Origin: Pseudomonas cedrina subsp. cedrina
GTDB taxonomy: Bacteria; Pseudomonadota; Gammaproteobacteria; Pseudomonadales; Pseudomonadaceae
Length of the DNA: 64,000 nt
Reading direction: 5' to 3'
Assembly (NCBI RefSeq): GCF_001983175.1
Contig: NZ_MNPW01000005.1
Coordinates: 372,001 to 436,000 of the forward strand
Shown: positions 36,145 to 45,187 of the stretch, piece after piece
Numbering within the stretch: the first letter of the stretch is position 1
How the letters are laid out: the number at the start of each line of letters is the position of its first letter
Program-made: the position numbers and the translations under genes
The notes under the pieces: generated by a model
What the model saw: only the letters and a program-made list of their open reading frames with translations
Told to the model about the DNA's origin: nothing
Databases searched by the model: none

Positions 36145-37601
36145 TGCGTTTGTCTGAGCTGAAAACCGCCGGTCGCACTCCGGATCTGCCCCTGACCCTT
36201 GAGCTGGCCGATGCGGCGGGCCCAGGTCAATTGCAACTGCTGAGCCTGCTGCGCGTACTGCCGGGCGAGCGCTACGTAGGCGCTGCGGTATGGCGCGGGC
36301 GTCCGGTGCTGGCCAAATTGCTGGTAGGCAGCAGGGCGGCGAGACAGTTTCAGCGTGAGCTCAGCGGTGTGCGCCTGCTCGCCGAGCAAGGCCTGACCAC
36401 GCCGTTGCTGTTGGCCGATGGCTTGCAGGAAGGCGAGGGCGGCTGGCTGCTGTTCGAATTTATCGAAGGCGCCGAAAGCCTGGCCGATGCCTGGCATGCC
36501 GTCGAAAACCTGCCGCCTTTGGCCGATGAGCAAACGGCGGTGCTTGCCGAAGCGCTGGGCGCGATTGCCCGGATGCACGCCAAAGGCCTGTGGCAGGAAG
36601 ACCTGCACCTGGACAACCTGCTGCGTCAGGACGGCAAACTGTACTTGATCGACGGCGCCGGGATTCGTGTGGAAGAGGCGGGCAAGCCACTGTCGCGCAA
36701 CCGCGTGCTGGAAAACCTCGGGGTATTTTTCGCCCAGTTGCCGAAGAACCTCGAACCGTTCAACGAAGAGCTGCTGGTGTATTACCTGCTCGGCAACGGC
36801 GAACACGCCCTGCCGATGCAAGCGTTGGAAAAGCAGGTGCGCAAAGTCAGTGCCTGGCGCCTGAAGGATTTTCTCAACAAGGTCGGCCGTGAATGCACGC
36901 TGTTCAGTGTCCTGCGCGGGCCGTTTGCACTGCGTGCCATCCGTCGCGAGGAAGAAGCCGCGATGCTGCCGGTGCTGGAACAGGCTGACGCGTTGCTCAG
37001 CCAGGGCCATCTCTTCAAGACCGGTGGTGCCGCCACGGTGGCCAAGGCCGAAGTGGCAGGGCGCTCATTGGTGATCAAACGCTACAACATCAAGGGGATC
37101 GCCCATTGGCTCAAACGCTTCTGGCGCCCGAGCCGCGCCTGGCATTCCTGGCGCGAAGGCAATCGCCTGATTTTTCTTGGCATCGCCACGCCCAAGCCAC
37201 TGGCGGTGCTGGAAAAGCGCTTTTGCTGGCTGCGCGGCCGCGCCTATCTGGTGACCGAACTCATCACCGGGCCGGACATCATCGAACGCTTCGCGCCCTA
37301 TGTTGAAAAGGGTGATGCGCCGGAAGACGAACTGCTGGCCCTGGACCATCTGTTTGCCGAGCTGATCCGCGAACGCATCAGTCATGGTGATTTCAAGGGG
37401 CACAACCTGTTCTGGGACAAGGATCGCTGGTCGCTGATCGACCTCGACGCCATGCGCCAGCACAGCTCCGACGCCAGCTTCGCCCCGGCGTTTGCCAAGG
37501 ACCGGGCGCGGTTCATGCGCAACTGGCCGCAGGACAGCGCGCTGTATCAGTTGATCGATGAGCGCTTGCCGAAAGGGCTTCAAGTTGGTGGCTCCCTGTA
37601 G
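36144..37601 (+). CDS. Tandem double kinase-fold LPS core protein
   Basis: A 485-residue protein in the position of PA5006, last gene of the first half of the core operon. It contains two kinase-like units in a row. Unit 1 (about 40-240) has AKLLVGSRA, a loop Q151-E-D153-L-H-L-D-N158 and D170 in LIDGAG. Unit 2 (about 285-470) has VIKRYNIKG (Lys312), a loop H414-G-D416-F-K-G-H-N421 and D433 in LIDLDAM. Unit 2 looks complete; unit 1 has Gln in place of the loop His. It probably acts on LPS core phosphates, but the acceptor is unknown. No membrane segment. The start shares 1 nt with the preceding stop. Confidence 0.8.
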   Translation: MRLSELKTAGRTPDLPLTLELADAAGPGQLQLLSLLRVLPGERYVGAAVWRGRPVLAKLLVGSRAARQFQRELSGVRLLAEQGLTTPLLLADGLQEGEGGWLLFEFIEGAESLADAWHAVENLPPLADEQTAVLAEALGAIARMHAKGLWQEDLHLDNLLRQDGKLYLIDGAGIRVEEAGKPLSRNRVLENLGVFFAQLPKNLEPFNEELLVYYLLGNGEHALPMQALEKQVRKVSAWRLKDFLNKVGRECTLFSVLRGPFALRAIRREEEAAMLPVLEQADALLSQGHLFKTGGAATVAKAEVAGRSLVIKRYNIKGIAHWLKRFWRPSRAWHSWREGNRLIFLGIATPKPLAVLEKRFCWLRGRAYLVTELITGPDIIERFAPYVEKGDAPEDELLALDHLFAELIRERISHGDFKGHNLFWDKDRWSLIDLDAMRQHSSDASFAPAFAKDRARFMRNWPQDSALYQLIDERLPKGLQVGGSL

Positions 37602-37642
37602 CGGCGCGGCTTACGGCTACGGATATACCGGTTTGTCGCCGA

Positions 37643-39037
37643 TCAAGCCAATATATCAGTGGGTTCGATTTTTCCGTTCACGGTGATCAAACAATCGTCT
37701 TTTCGGTCTCCGTTAATGTCGAAACGCAATAACGTGAGGTTGTGGCTTGCAAAGTAATCAATCGTGACTTCGCCGCCTCGTCCGGTGTATTGATTCACCA
37801 CTTTTAAATCGGAACGGCCACTGGCGGCGCGAAGAGCAGACACACCCAGGCGATCCCTGCCGCTCATAAAGTCCTTTATTTCGGTGTTTTCAATCTGGGC
37901 TTCAGGGGCGCTTGCACCAATGACGAAGGTGTTTTGGCCTGGGCCACCCCATAACTTATTGTAACCAGAGTTCGCCGCTACATAGAGCATGTCGTCACCG
38001 CCGCCACCCAGCAGTTCATTATTCTTTTCATTACCGATAAGAATGTCGTCGCCCTCGCCACCAATGGCGCGCTCAATGGTTACGCCTTGCGCAATGGAAA
38101 CATTGCCCACACCGCCGCCCACATTTGAAAAACTACCCGGCGTCAGATTGATGACTTGATCTTCCTTGTATTTCGAAAAATCAAAGGTGTCTTTGCCTCC
38201 GCCGTCCCATACACAAAATACTGGAAGTTCAGCGTCAGACGTTAACTTGAACACTTCACGATCAGCGTTCGAATTAAACCCGTACACGGTGTCCGTTGAA
38301 CGTGTCTCGTGATTCGCGCCGTATTTTTTTTGAAGGAGGGAAATGTCATCCATCATCGGTGTGCTTGAATATTGATTGTCCAGGTGCCCCTTCCCAAATC
38401 GGAAGTCTGATCGTCCTTCCGAATAAGGGCTCCTCAGTGTATGAGCAAGTGTGTTTTCCGCGTATTTTTTTTCACGTGTCACGTCATCGGTGGATGGGAG
38501 TCCGAGTTTGAATGCCAAGGCCTTGGCGATGATGTGGTTCGCGTAGTTATTTGGCTTTTCAAGGTCGTTTGCGTGGCGCTGCAACAGCGGGACGTCAGAA
38601 TGCCCATCTGTCGAATTTATGTAGTAAGGATCCTTCCAATCGAAATTCGCGTTATCGATTTTTATCTGCACATGGTTGGATGAGGCCATGGCGGACTCTT
38701 TGAATTTTACTTTTGCAGCGTCACTGAAGTGCTCGAAAGTTTCGCGGATTCTGTTTTTTTGCGCATCTGAGAACTCGCCAGGCTCGGTATGGGCTGGTGT
38801 GACTGATTGCGACGTATCGCCCAAGGTGTAGGTGACCTGTGTACCCTCCTCAGGGCGCAAAGCGTTTGAATGGCTGCCGGCGCGTTGGGAGGCCTCTACA
38901 ACATGGTCGAGGGATAAAGAAGGCAGTCCAGACTTCAGGCCTTCGCCACGCTGATTTTTATGGATGATACCGGCAATATTTTGATGTTGTTGGCTGGTAA
39001 GCCGACTATGGGCAAGGTTGATGTTCAGGTTATTCAT
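37643..39037 (-). CDS. Serralysin-like RTX protein with erased protease active site
   Basis: A 464-residue homologue of secreted alkaline proteases (serralysin/AprA, M10B). The framework is well kept: an N-terminal block FSDAQKNRIRETFEHFSDAAKVKF (88-112), then DDISLLQKKYGANHETRSTDTVYGFNSN (230-257), WDGGGKDTFDFS, GNVSIAQGVTIERAIGG, and three RTX nonapeptides (GGEGDDILI 326-334, GGGGDDMLY 344-352, GGPGQNTFV 364-372). It ends DILA, like the D-plus-hydrophobics type I secretion signal of serralysins. Where those enzymes have HExxHxxGxxH, this has KALAFKLGLPS (172-182): only the Gly remains. The Met-turn SxMSYW reads LRSPYS. So it is not a zinc protease. No N-terminal signal peptide. Strong GAGGAG before the ATG at 39037. 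Locally lower GC than its neighbours and opposite in strand to the LPS genes, suggesting acquisition. Confidence 0.85.
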   Translation of the reverse strand: MNNLNINLAHSRLTSQQHQNIAGIIHKNQRGEGLKSGLPSLSLDHVVEASQRAGSHSNALRPEEGTQVTYTLGDTSQSVTPAHTEPGEFSDAQKNRIRETFEHFSDAAKVKFKESAMASSNHVQIKIDNANFDWKDPYYINSTDGHSDVPLLQRHANDLEKPNNYANHIIAKALAFKLGLPSTDDVTREKKYAENTLAHTLRSPYSEGRSDFRFGKGHLDNQYSSTPMMDDISLLQKKYGANHETRSTDTVYGFNSNADREVFKLTSDAELPVFCVWDGGGKDTFDFSKYKEDQVINLTPGSFSNVGGGVGNVSIAQGVTIERAIGGEGDDILIGNEKNNELLGGGGDDMLYVAANSGYNKLWGGPGQNTFVIGASAPEAQIENTEIKDFMSGRDRLGVSALRAASGRSDLKVVNQYTGRGGEVTIDYFASHNLTLLRFDINGDRKDDCLITVNGKIEPTDILA

Positions 39038-39368
39038 GTTGCTCCTCGGGGACCTTCAGCGATAGACGATTCAACTGACAACTGACAGACGTTTTTCTTG
39101 TGGCCGTTGTGCCAAATTCAGTTCCGCAGAATCGCTGGCGAGAGCAGTTTGGGTGTATTTCGCAGATCTGCTTTTCTGGCTTGTCTGCGATGGGCATGGG
39201 TAACTACAGGTGTTGTGTGGGCAACAGTGATTGGGCAGTTATGCCTGGGAACGACAGTCTGTTTTCGTCGATGGTTTGTATCTTGCTGATTTAAATGGAT
39301 AAAAATCCTGGCATGAGCTCTGCATTGCCACTGGGTGAACCCTTTCACCGGTGGCTCAGGAGCCCTGT
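39038..39368. other. AT-richer intergenic region between divergent units
   Basis: 331 bp between the pseudo-serralysin start and the ABC importer start. It must contain both promoters. Short open frames here show no ribosome sites or protein-like features. No repeat or clear operator was found. Confidence 0.6.
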
Positions 39369-40340
39369 ATGCCTTCCACGCTTTCCCGTTTGATCTGCCT
39401 CGGCGCCGCTCTGTTGCTGGGCGGCACAACCCACGCCGCCGACGACGACGATGCCGTGCCGTCCCTGGTCGGCAAACGCATCGCTGTGAGCATGACCGGT
39501 ACCAGTCATTATTTCGATATCAAGGCGTTCCAGGCCCAGGTCGATGAGATCAAGCGCCTCGGCGGTACACCCATCACCCTTGATGCGGGTCGTAATGACA
39601 AGAATTTGGTCACCCAGCTGCAAACCGTGGTCACTCAGAAGCCCGATGCGGTGATCCAGACCCTTGGCACCCTCAGCGTGATCGACCCCTGGCTCAAGCG
39701 CATCAGCAAAGCCGGCATTCCGTTGTTCACCATCGATGCACCGTCGCAATACAGTCTCAACAACACCACCTCGGATAACGTCGCCACCGGCAAGGCACTG
39801 GCCGATCAGCTGATCAAGGATGCCGGCGGCAAGGGCAAGATCCTGGTGTTCAACGGTTTCTATGGCGTACCGGTGTGTGCGATCCGTTATGACCAGTTGA
39901 AGCTGGCGCTCAAGGATTACCCACAGCTGGAAATTATCCAGCCCGAGCTGCGCGACGTGATCCCCAATACCGTGCAGGACGCCTACTCCCAGGTCTCGGC
40001 ACTGCTCAATAAATACCCGGCGGGCAGCGTCTCGGCAATCTGGTCGGCGTGGGACATTCCGCAATTGGGCGCGAGCAAGGCATTGATCGATGCCAAACGC
40101 ACCGAAATCAAAACCTATGGCGTCGACGGCACCCCTGAAGTGCTGGCCCTGATCAGTCAGGCGAACTCACCGGTCGGCGCAGTAGTCGCGCAACAACCGG
40201 CACTGATCGGCAAGACCGCCGTGCAGAACGTTGCGCGCTACTTGGCTGGGCAACGTGACTTGCCCAGGGAAACCCATGTGGCCACGTTGCTGACCACCGC
40301 CGGCAACCTGGCGCAGGTCCAGCAATTGCGGGGTGACTGA
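39369..40340 (+). CDS. Periplasmic sugar-type ABC substrate-binding protein
   Basis: A 323-residue periplasmic binding protein of the ribose/galactose class (peripla_BP_4). A signal peptide MPSTLSRLICLGAALLLGG..HA is cleaved before ADDDDA. The mature part starts LVGKRIAVSMTGTSHYFDIKAFQAQ, typical of the class; LFTIDAP and SAIWSAWD match its hinge and ligand-site blocks. The start at 39369 has AGGAG eight bases upstream; a GTG at 39351 is less likely. First gene of a four-gene importer operon, with a 1-nt overlap to the ATPase gene. Ligand unknown: sugar, sugar alcohol, nucleoside and ureide have all been found for this class. Confidence 0.88.
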   Translation: MPSTLSRLICLGAALLLGGTTHAADDDDAVPSLVGKRIAVSMTGTSHYFDIKAFQAQVDEIKRLGGTPITLDAGRNDKNLVTQLQTVVTQKPDAVIQTLGTLSVIDPWLKRISKAGIPLFTIDAPSQYSLNNTTSDNVATGKALADQLIKDAGGKGKILVFNGFYGVPVCAIRYDQLKLALKDYPQLEIIQPELRDVIPNTVQDAYSQVSALLNKYPAGSVSAIWSAWDIPQLGASKALIDAKRTEIKTYGVDGTPEVLALISQANSPVGAVVAQQPALIGKTAVQNVARYLAGQRDLPRETHVATLLTTAGNLAQVQQLRGD

Positions 40341-41863
40341 TGACGGCGTTGCACCTGCAGAACCTGCATAAGCGCTTTGGCGCCACGTTGGCGCTGGATG
40401 ATGCGAGCCTCAAGGTCGAGCGTGGCACCATCCACGGGTTGGTGGGCGAGAACGGCGCCGGTAAATCGACCTTGATCAAGGTGCTGGCCGGCATCCACAA
40501 GGCCGACGCCGGGCAAGTGAGTATCGACGGTCAAGCGTATGGCGCGTTGTCACCGCGCCAGGTCGACGCATTGGGGGTGCAGTTCATCCACCAGGAGCGC
40601 CTGTTGCCGGCGAGTTTTACTGTGGGTGAGGCGCTGTTTTTTGGTCATGAATTACGCCGAGGCCCGTTTGTGGACCGGCGTCGGCAGCAGCGCGAGGCGC
40701 AGCGTTTGCTGGGGGAGTACTTTGACCTGCAGCTGCCGGCCGGTGCGCTGGTGGGCGAATTGAACAGCGCCGAACGCCAGGTGCTGCAGATCACGCGGGC
40801 GTTGATCCGCCAGCCCAAGATCCTGGTATTCGACGAACCCAGCGTGGCGTTGGTCAAGCGTGAGGTCGACCAGTTGCTGCGCATCGTCAAGCGCCTGCGC
40901 GACCAGGGCTTGTCGATTTTGTACATCTCCCATTACCTGCAGGAAATCGACAGCCTGTGCGATGAAGTCACCGTGTTGCGCAATGGTCGGGACGTGGCGG
41001 TGGTGCAGCCACGGCATACCTCCAGTGCCGACATTGCGCGGCTGATGGTTAATCGCGACGTGCAGGACATGTACCCCAAGGCCAAAGTCGAGCTGGGCGA
41101 GCCTTTGCTGCAAGTGCGCGGGTTGAGCCTGGCGCGGGGCTATCGGCAGATCGACCTGCACGTGCGGCGCGGGGAAATCGTCGGTCTCACCGGGTTGGTG
41201 GGTTCGGGCGCCAAGGAGTTACTCAAGACACTGTTCGGCGTCGAGCAGGCCGACAGCGGCAGCATTCATCTGAACGGGCGTTTGCTGCGCCTGCATTCGC
41301 CGGGCCAGGCGATTGCCGCAGGGGTTGCGCTGGTGCCGGAAGAGCGGCGCAGCCAGGGGATTTCGCCGCTGTTGTCGGTGTTGGAAAACCTCACGCTGGC
41401 GAGCCTTGGCAGGTTCACTCGCTGGGGCCTGTTGAGTCGCGCCAGGGAGCAGGCGGAAACTGTGCGGCTGATCGATGAGCTGGCGATCAAGACGCCTGGT
41501 TCTCAGGCGGCGGTCAGCCAACTCAGTGGCGGCAACCAGCAGAAAGTCGCCCTGGGCAAGTGGCTCAGTCGCCGTTCAGCTGTGTACCTGCTGGATGAAC
41601 CCTGCGTGGGGGTGGATGTGGGGGCCAAGGTCGAGATTTATCGGGTGATCGGGCGCCTGGTGGAGCAGGGCGCGGCGGTGTTGGTGCTGTCTTCGGATCT
41701 GCCTGAGCTGCTGGGCATCAGCGATCGAATCCTGGTGCTGCATCGCGGTGAGATCGCCGGTGAGTTTCGGGCTGGCGAGGCTGACAGTGATCAGTTGCTG
41801 GCGTGTGCCACCGGGGCAGTACCGGTGGCGGCTACGTCGGCGCGGGAGGTTGAACATGCTTGA
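40340..41863 (+). CDS. Sugar-type ABC importer ATPase (two nucleotide-binding domains)
   Basis: A 507-residue RbsA/MglA-type ATPase. Domain 1 has Walker A GENGAGKST (about 35-43), a signature-like LNSAERQVLQITRAL and Walker B ILVFDEPSVAL. Domain 2 (from about 255) has the usual degenerate P-loop GLVGSGAKE, then signature LSGGNQQKVALGKWL and VYLLDEPCVGVD. In domain 1 the signature is LNSAE rather than LSxGx and Walker B is followed by S-V-A instead of T-S-A/S. Both are variants worth noting but compatible with the family. It overlaps the next gene by 8 nt. Confidence 0.93.
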   Translation: MTALHLQNLHKRFGATLALDDASLKVERGTIHGLVGENGAGKSTLIKVLAGIHKADAGQVSIDGQAYGALSPRQVDALGVQFIHQERLLPASFTVGEALFFGHELRRGPFVDRRRQQREAQRLLGEYFDLQLPAGALVGELNSAERQVLQITRALIRQPKILVFDEPSVALVKREVDQLLRIVKRLRDQGLSILYISHYLQEIDSLCDEVTVLRNGRDVAVVQPRHTSSADIARLMVNRDVQDMYPKAKVELGEPLLQVRGLSLARGYRQIDLHVRRGEIVGLTGLVGSGAKELLKTLFGVEQADSGSIHLNGRLLRLHSPGQAIAAGVALVPEERRSQGISPLLSVLENLTLASLGRFTRWGLLSRAREQAETVRLIDELAIKTPGSQAAVSQLSGGNQQKVALGKWLSRRSAVYLLDEPCVGVDVGAKVEIYRVIGRLVEQGAAVLVLSSDLPELLGISDRILVLHRGEIAGEFRAGEADSDQLLACATGAVPVAATSAREVEHA

Positions 41864-42806
41864 AGCACTGCTGCGGCGTGGGTCGGTGGGCGTATTTCTG
41901 GCGATCCTGCTGGGGTTCGCTGTGGCGGCGCCGAATTTCTTGTCGCTGGGCAACCTGGCCAATGTGTTCAGCCAGTCGGCGATCCTGGGGGTGCTGGCTT
42001 TTGGGTTGACCTGCGTGATTATCGGCGGTGGTTCGAATGTCGTCGCCGGTGGGCTCGATCTGTCGTTGGCGGCCAACCTGGGGTTGTGTGCGGCGGTGTT
42101 CAGCCGTCTCAACAATGCCGGCCTGGAGCTGTGGGTATCGCTGTTGCTGACCCTGGCATGCGGCCTGGGGGTCGGCCTGCTCAATGGGCTGGCCGTGGTG
42201 GTGCTGCGTTTGCCGCCGTTGTTGGCGACCCTGGCGAGCATGAACGTGCTGGCCGGGTTGGAACTGGTGCTGACCGAAAACACAGTGGTCTCCACTGACT
42301 CGCCGTTGCTGGACCTGCTCAGCGGCGGCGCGTGGCTGGGCGTGCCGGCCCTGGCATGGGTGCTGCTGGTGATGGCGGGGCTGCTGACCTTGCTGATCCA
42401 GCATTCGCCCTACGGGTTGCGCTTGCACGCGGTCGGAGAGTACCCCCAGGCTGCCGAGGCGGCGGGTATTCGCGTGCCCCGCTATGTGTTGTCGAGCTAT
42501 CTACTGTCGGGTCTGTCTGCCGCAGTGGCCGCGCTGTGTTCGGCGGCTTTTTTCAGCGGCAGCACCACGGGTTCGGGCGATATGCTGTTGTCGGTGGTGG
42601 CGATTGCCTTTCTCGGTGTGGTGTTTTCCCGGCGCCTGGTGGCGAGCATTCCGGGCACCTTGCTGGCGGCGCTGTTGATCGGGTTTTTGATCAATGGCTT
42701 TCAATTGCTTAACGTCTCGAGCTTTTGGGTCAACGGCGTGCAGGGCGTCTTGATCCTGCTGGTTGTCGCGGCGTCCAGTGCATTGAATCGGGGGGCGACG
42801 GCATGA
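41856..42806 (+). CDS. Sugar-type ABC importer permease 1
   Basis: A 316-residue inner-membrane permease of the RbsC/BPD_transp_2 family, with about 8-10 hydrophobic helices. It has the characteristic GGGSNVVAGGLDLSLAANLGLCAAVF block and, late in the protein, VVAIAFLGVVFSRRLVASIPGTLLAAL. The start at 41856 has GGGAGG upstream and overlaps the ATPase stop. Paired with a second, different permease, so the channel is probably a heterodimer. Confidence 0.9.
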   Translation: MLEALLRRGSVGVFLAILLGFAVAAPNFLSLGNLANVFSQSAILGVLAFGLTCVIIGGGSNVVAGGLDLSLAANLGLCAAVFSRLNNAGLELWVSLLLTLACGLGVGLLNGLAVVVLRLPPLLATLASMNVLAGLELVLTENTVVSTDSPLLDLLSGGAWLGVPALAWVLLVMAGLLTLLIQHSPYGLRLHAVGEYPQAAEAAGIRVPRYVLSSYLLSGLSAAVAALCSAAFFSGSTTGSGDMLLSVVAIAFLGVVFSRRLVASIPGTLLAALLIGFLINGFQLLNVSSFWVNGVQGVLILLVVAASSALNRGATA

Positions 42807-43729
42807 GCGCACGCGCATTATTGCCGCTGACATTGCCACTGGTGTTCACGCTGATCGTCGTGGTGTTTGCGCTGCAGGCGCCGGGCTTTCTCAGTGTCGG
42901 CAACCTGCAAAGCCTGGTGCTGAATAATTTCGTGCTGCTGGCGATTGTCGCCATCGGCATGACGTACGCCGTGGCGGCCGGCGGTATTGATCTGTCGGTG
43001 GGCACGTCGCTGGATTTCGCCAGTTTCAGCTTTGTGGTGCTGCTCAATGCGGGTCATGGTTGGACGTTCGCTGCGACAGGCGCGCTGATCGCGGCGCTAC
43101 TGGTGGGCGTGGTGAATGCCGGTCTCATCGCCGGGCTGCGCATCAGTCCGTTCCTTGCCACCCTGGGCACGTTGTTTATCGGCACCAGCGTCCAGCAATT
43201 GCTTTCGGACGGCGGCCAGCCGATCTACATCGCCCAAGGCTTGAAGCCCGAGCTGACGGGCCTTACCCCGTTGCTGATGGTCTTGGGGCTGGGGCTGTTG
43301 TACGGGCTGGCGCTCGCGCGCGGACGCCTGGGGCGTGAGTTGCTGGCTCAGGGCACCCAGCCGCTGCTGGCGTATTACTCAGGGTTGTCGGTGCGCCGTA
43401 TCGTCACTGTCGTGGCGTTGGCGACTGCCTTGGCGTGCGGGGTCGCAGGTGTGCTGCTCAGCTCGACGGTCAGCGCCTATGTGCCGTTGTCTGGTAACGC
43501 GTTCTTGCTCAACGCGATTGGCGCGGTTTTCATCGGCACTACGTTGAGCCGACAGGGCCGGGCGAATATTCCCGGGACCCTGCTGGGCGTGCTGTTCATC
43601 AACGTCATCGCCAACGGGCTACTGCTGATTGGCTGGAATTTCTACTGGCAGCAAGTGGCGACCGGCGTGCTGATCTTTGCAGTGTTGACCTTCAGCTTTG
43701 CCAGTCGGCGCCTGCTGGAGCGCTATTAG
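42803..43729 (+). CDS. Sugar-type ABC importer permease 2
   Basis: A 308-residue permease of the same family as its neighbour. It has VAAGGIDLSVGTSLDFASFSFVV (the GGIDLSVG hallmark), ISPFLATLGTLFIG and AVFIGTTLSRQGRANIPGTLLG. An ATGA overlap couples it to permease 1. It ends the operon, 6 bp from the convergent lipoprotein gene. Confidence 0.9.
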   Translation: MSARALLPLTLPLVFTLIVVVFALQAPGFLSVGNLQSLVLNNFVLLAIVAIGMTYAVAAGGIDLSVGTSLDFASFSFVVLLNAGHGWTFAATGALIAALLVGVVNAGLIAGLRISPFLATLGTLFIGTSVQQLLSDGGQPIYIAQGLKPELTGLTPLLMVLGLGLLYGLALARGRLGRELLAQGTQPLLAYYSGLSVRRIVTVVALATALACGVAGVLLSSTVSAYVPLSGNAFLLNAIGAVFIGTTLSRQGRANIPGTLLGVLFINVIANGLLLIGWNFYWQQVATGVLIFAVLTFSFASRRLLERY

Positions 43730-43735
43730 TCGAGG

Positions 43736-45112
43736 CTATTGTGCGTTGACCAGTGTCGTACGGGTTTTGTATTTGCCTTGGATGACGTCCTGGGTGGTAA
43801 AGAAGTACCCGTACTCCTGCAGGTACATGACGGTGCTGGTGGCCTGGTAGTTATCACCCGTGGCTATGCAGTTGAGCGCCTTCGCATTGCCACTCAGCGC
43901 CGAGTTGATGCTGCTGGCCGGCAATTCGCGCGCCACGACGCAGGTCGAATCGCGGGACAGCACGCGATCCTCTTCGGCGGTGTTGCGATTGAGCTCCTTG
44001 AGTTTGAACCCCAGCGTTGCGCCGATCGGCATCTGCTTCCAGTCGCCGGTAAAGCTCAGTTGCTCGACATTGCTGGCGGCCGAAACTTTCATCCCGTGCA
44101 GTTCGAAATCGCTTTGGAAGGTCAGGCTGAACAATCCTCGGAATGTGGTGATGCGGGTGCTTGAAAATTGGGTGGCCCGGCGGATTTTAAGCGGGCCGTT
44201 CCCAGCCGCAGGCTCAATGAATACGTCAGTGCGCAAGCTGGAAGAACCCAAGTCACGCTTTTCCAAAAGGTGGCGCAGAGGCTTGGCTGCCACGGGCATA
44301 CCCAATGCGGCGATCGCCTCTGTCACCGCTGCCGGGACAGAGGCGGGTGTCAGGGATTGCTGAAGCTTGGTACGCGCAACGGCGACCGGCAACTGCGCGG
44401 TTGTCGGTGAGCACGCGGCCTTGAGCAGGGTCTGTGTATCCGCCTCGGCGCCGCTGAAGGGCTGGGCTACGGGGATGGCGACTACGTTGCCGAAGGTCAC
44501 CGTGTTTTTCGGGGTGAGGCTGAAGGCGGCCAGGGTGCGATAGGTCTGGCGGCTGCAACTGACCTCCCAGTGCATGCGCGTCTGGGCATAGGGCATCTTC
44601 TTGAGTTTGTTGATCAGGATGAGCGGCTCATCGTAGGCGCCCCAGAACTCGACTTTGTCGCCCACGGTCTTGAGGCTGGCACGGTCGATCAACAATTGGC
44701 GTTGGGTGCCCGTAGTGCTGACGAGGCGCCAGTCCGGGCGCGGCGTGCGGGCGCAGGCGTCGGTAAAGCTGGCGTTCTGTTGCAGCTCGCCAACCACGGC
44801 CGGCGTCAGGTTGCGCATGACGGTAATGCGCGTAGGTTGGCCATCGGGCTGCGGGGCACCTGGGGCTTCCATGAACAGCAGGCTCCCGCTGGGGGTGGTG
44901 CAGGACGCTTGAATTTGCGCGATATCCGGCACGGCGGCATTGGCGGTCAGCGTGACTTGAACCTGGTAACTGAGGTCGTCGCCATCGCGCATGATCGAGT
45001 CGGTCATCAGCGGCTTCTTGAGCATGTCTTTATACGGGGCGTCGCCCTTGATGCCTTGCACGCCGCAACCACTGAGCAAGCCCAGGGCTGCGATAACCGC
45101 GATGTGTTTCAT
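43736..45112 (-). CDS. Lipoprotein of unknown function
   Basis: A 458-residue predicted lipoprotein: MKHIAVIAALGLLSGC has a lipobox LLSG-C at Cys16. After that no domain was recognised. The protein is rich in beta-strand-like stretches and contains several cysteines (SCTT, ACARTP, SCSRQTY, DSTCVVA, NCIATG), perhaps disulfide-linked in the periplasm. AAGGA lies before the ATG at 45112; the frame extends upstream to 45163 without a site. Its start is 75 bp after the TonB-receptor stop on the same strand, so the two probably form an operon and work together at the outer membrane. Confidence 0.75.
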   Translation of the reverse strand: MKHIAVIAALGLLSGCGVQGIKGDAPYKDMLKKPLMTDSIMRDGDDLSYQVQVTLTANAAVPDIAQIQASCTTPSGSLLFMEAPGAPQPDGQPTRITVMRNLTPAVVGELQQNASFTDACARTPRPDWRLVSTTGTQRQLLIDRASLKTVGDKVEFWGAYDEPLILINKLKKMPYAQTRMHWEVSCSRQTYRTLAAFSLTPKNTVTFGNVVAIPVAQPFSGAEADTQTLLKAACSPTTAQLPVAVARTKLQQSLTPASVPAAVTEAIAALGMPVAAKPLRHLLEKRDLGSSSLRTDVFIEPAAGNGPLKIRRATQFSSTRITTFRGLFSLTFQSDFELHGMKVSAASNVEQLSFTGDWKQMPIGATLGFKLKELNRNTAEEDRVLSRDSTCVVARELPASSINSALSGNAKALNCIATGDNYQATSTVMYLQEYGYFFTTQDVIQGKYKTRTTLVNAQ

Positions 45113-45187
45113 GTGCGTTCCTTGCAGACTGGAAGTTTGATCAGGCCTTTGGACCGCCCTCATCAGGTTTTGTGCGAGGCACGCTGA

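Noticed and set aside
38296..38683. Two short plus-strand open frames inside the pseudo-serralysin gene
   Set aside because: No ribosome sites and no domain; they only exist because this gene is less GC-rich than its neighbours.
39100..39294. Small plus-strand frames (63-64 codons) before the ABC importer
   Set aside because: Two overlapping frames of similar length with no ribosome site; Cys/Trp-rich translations look random.
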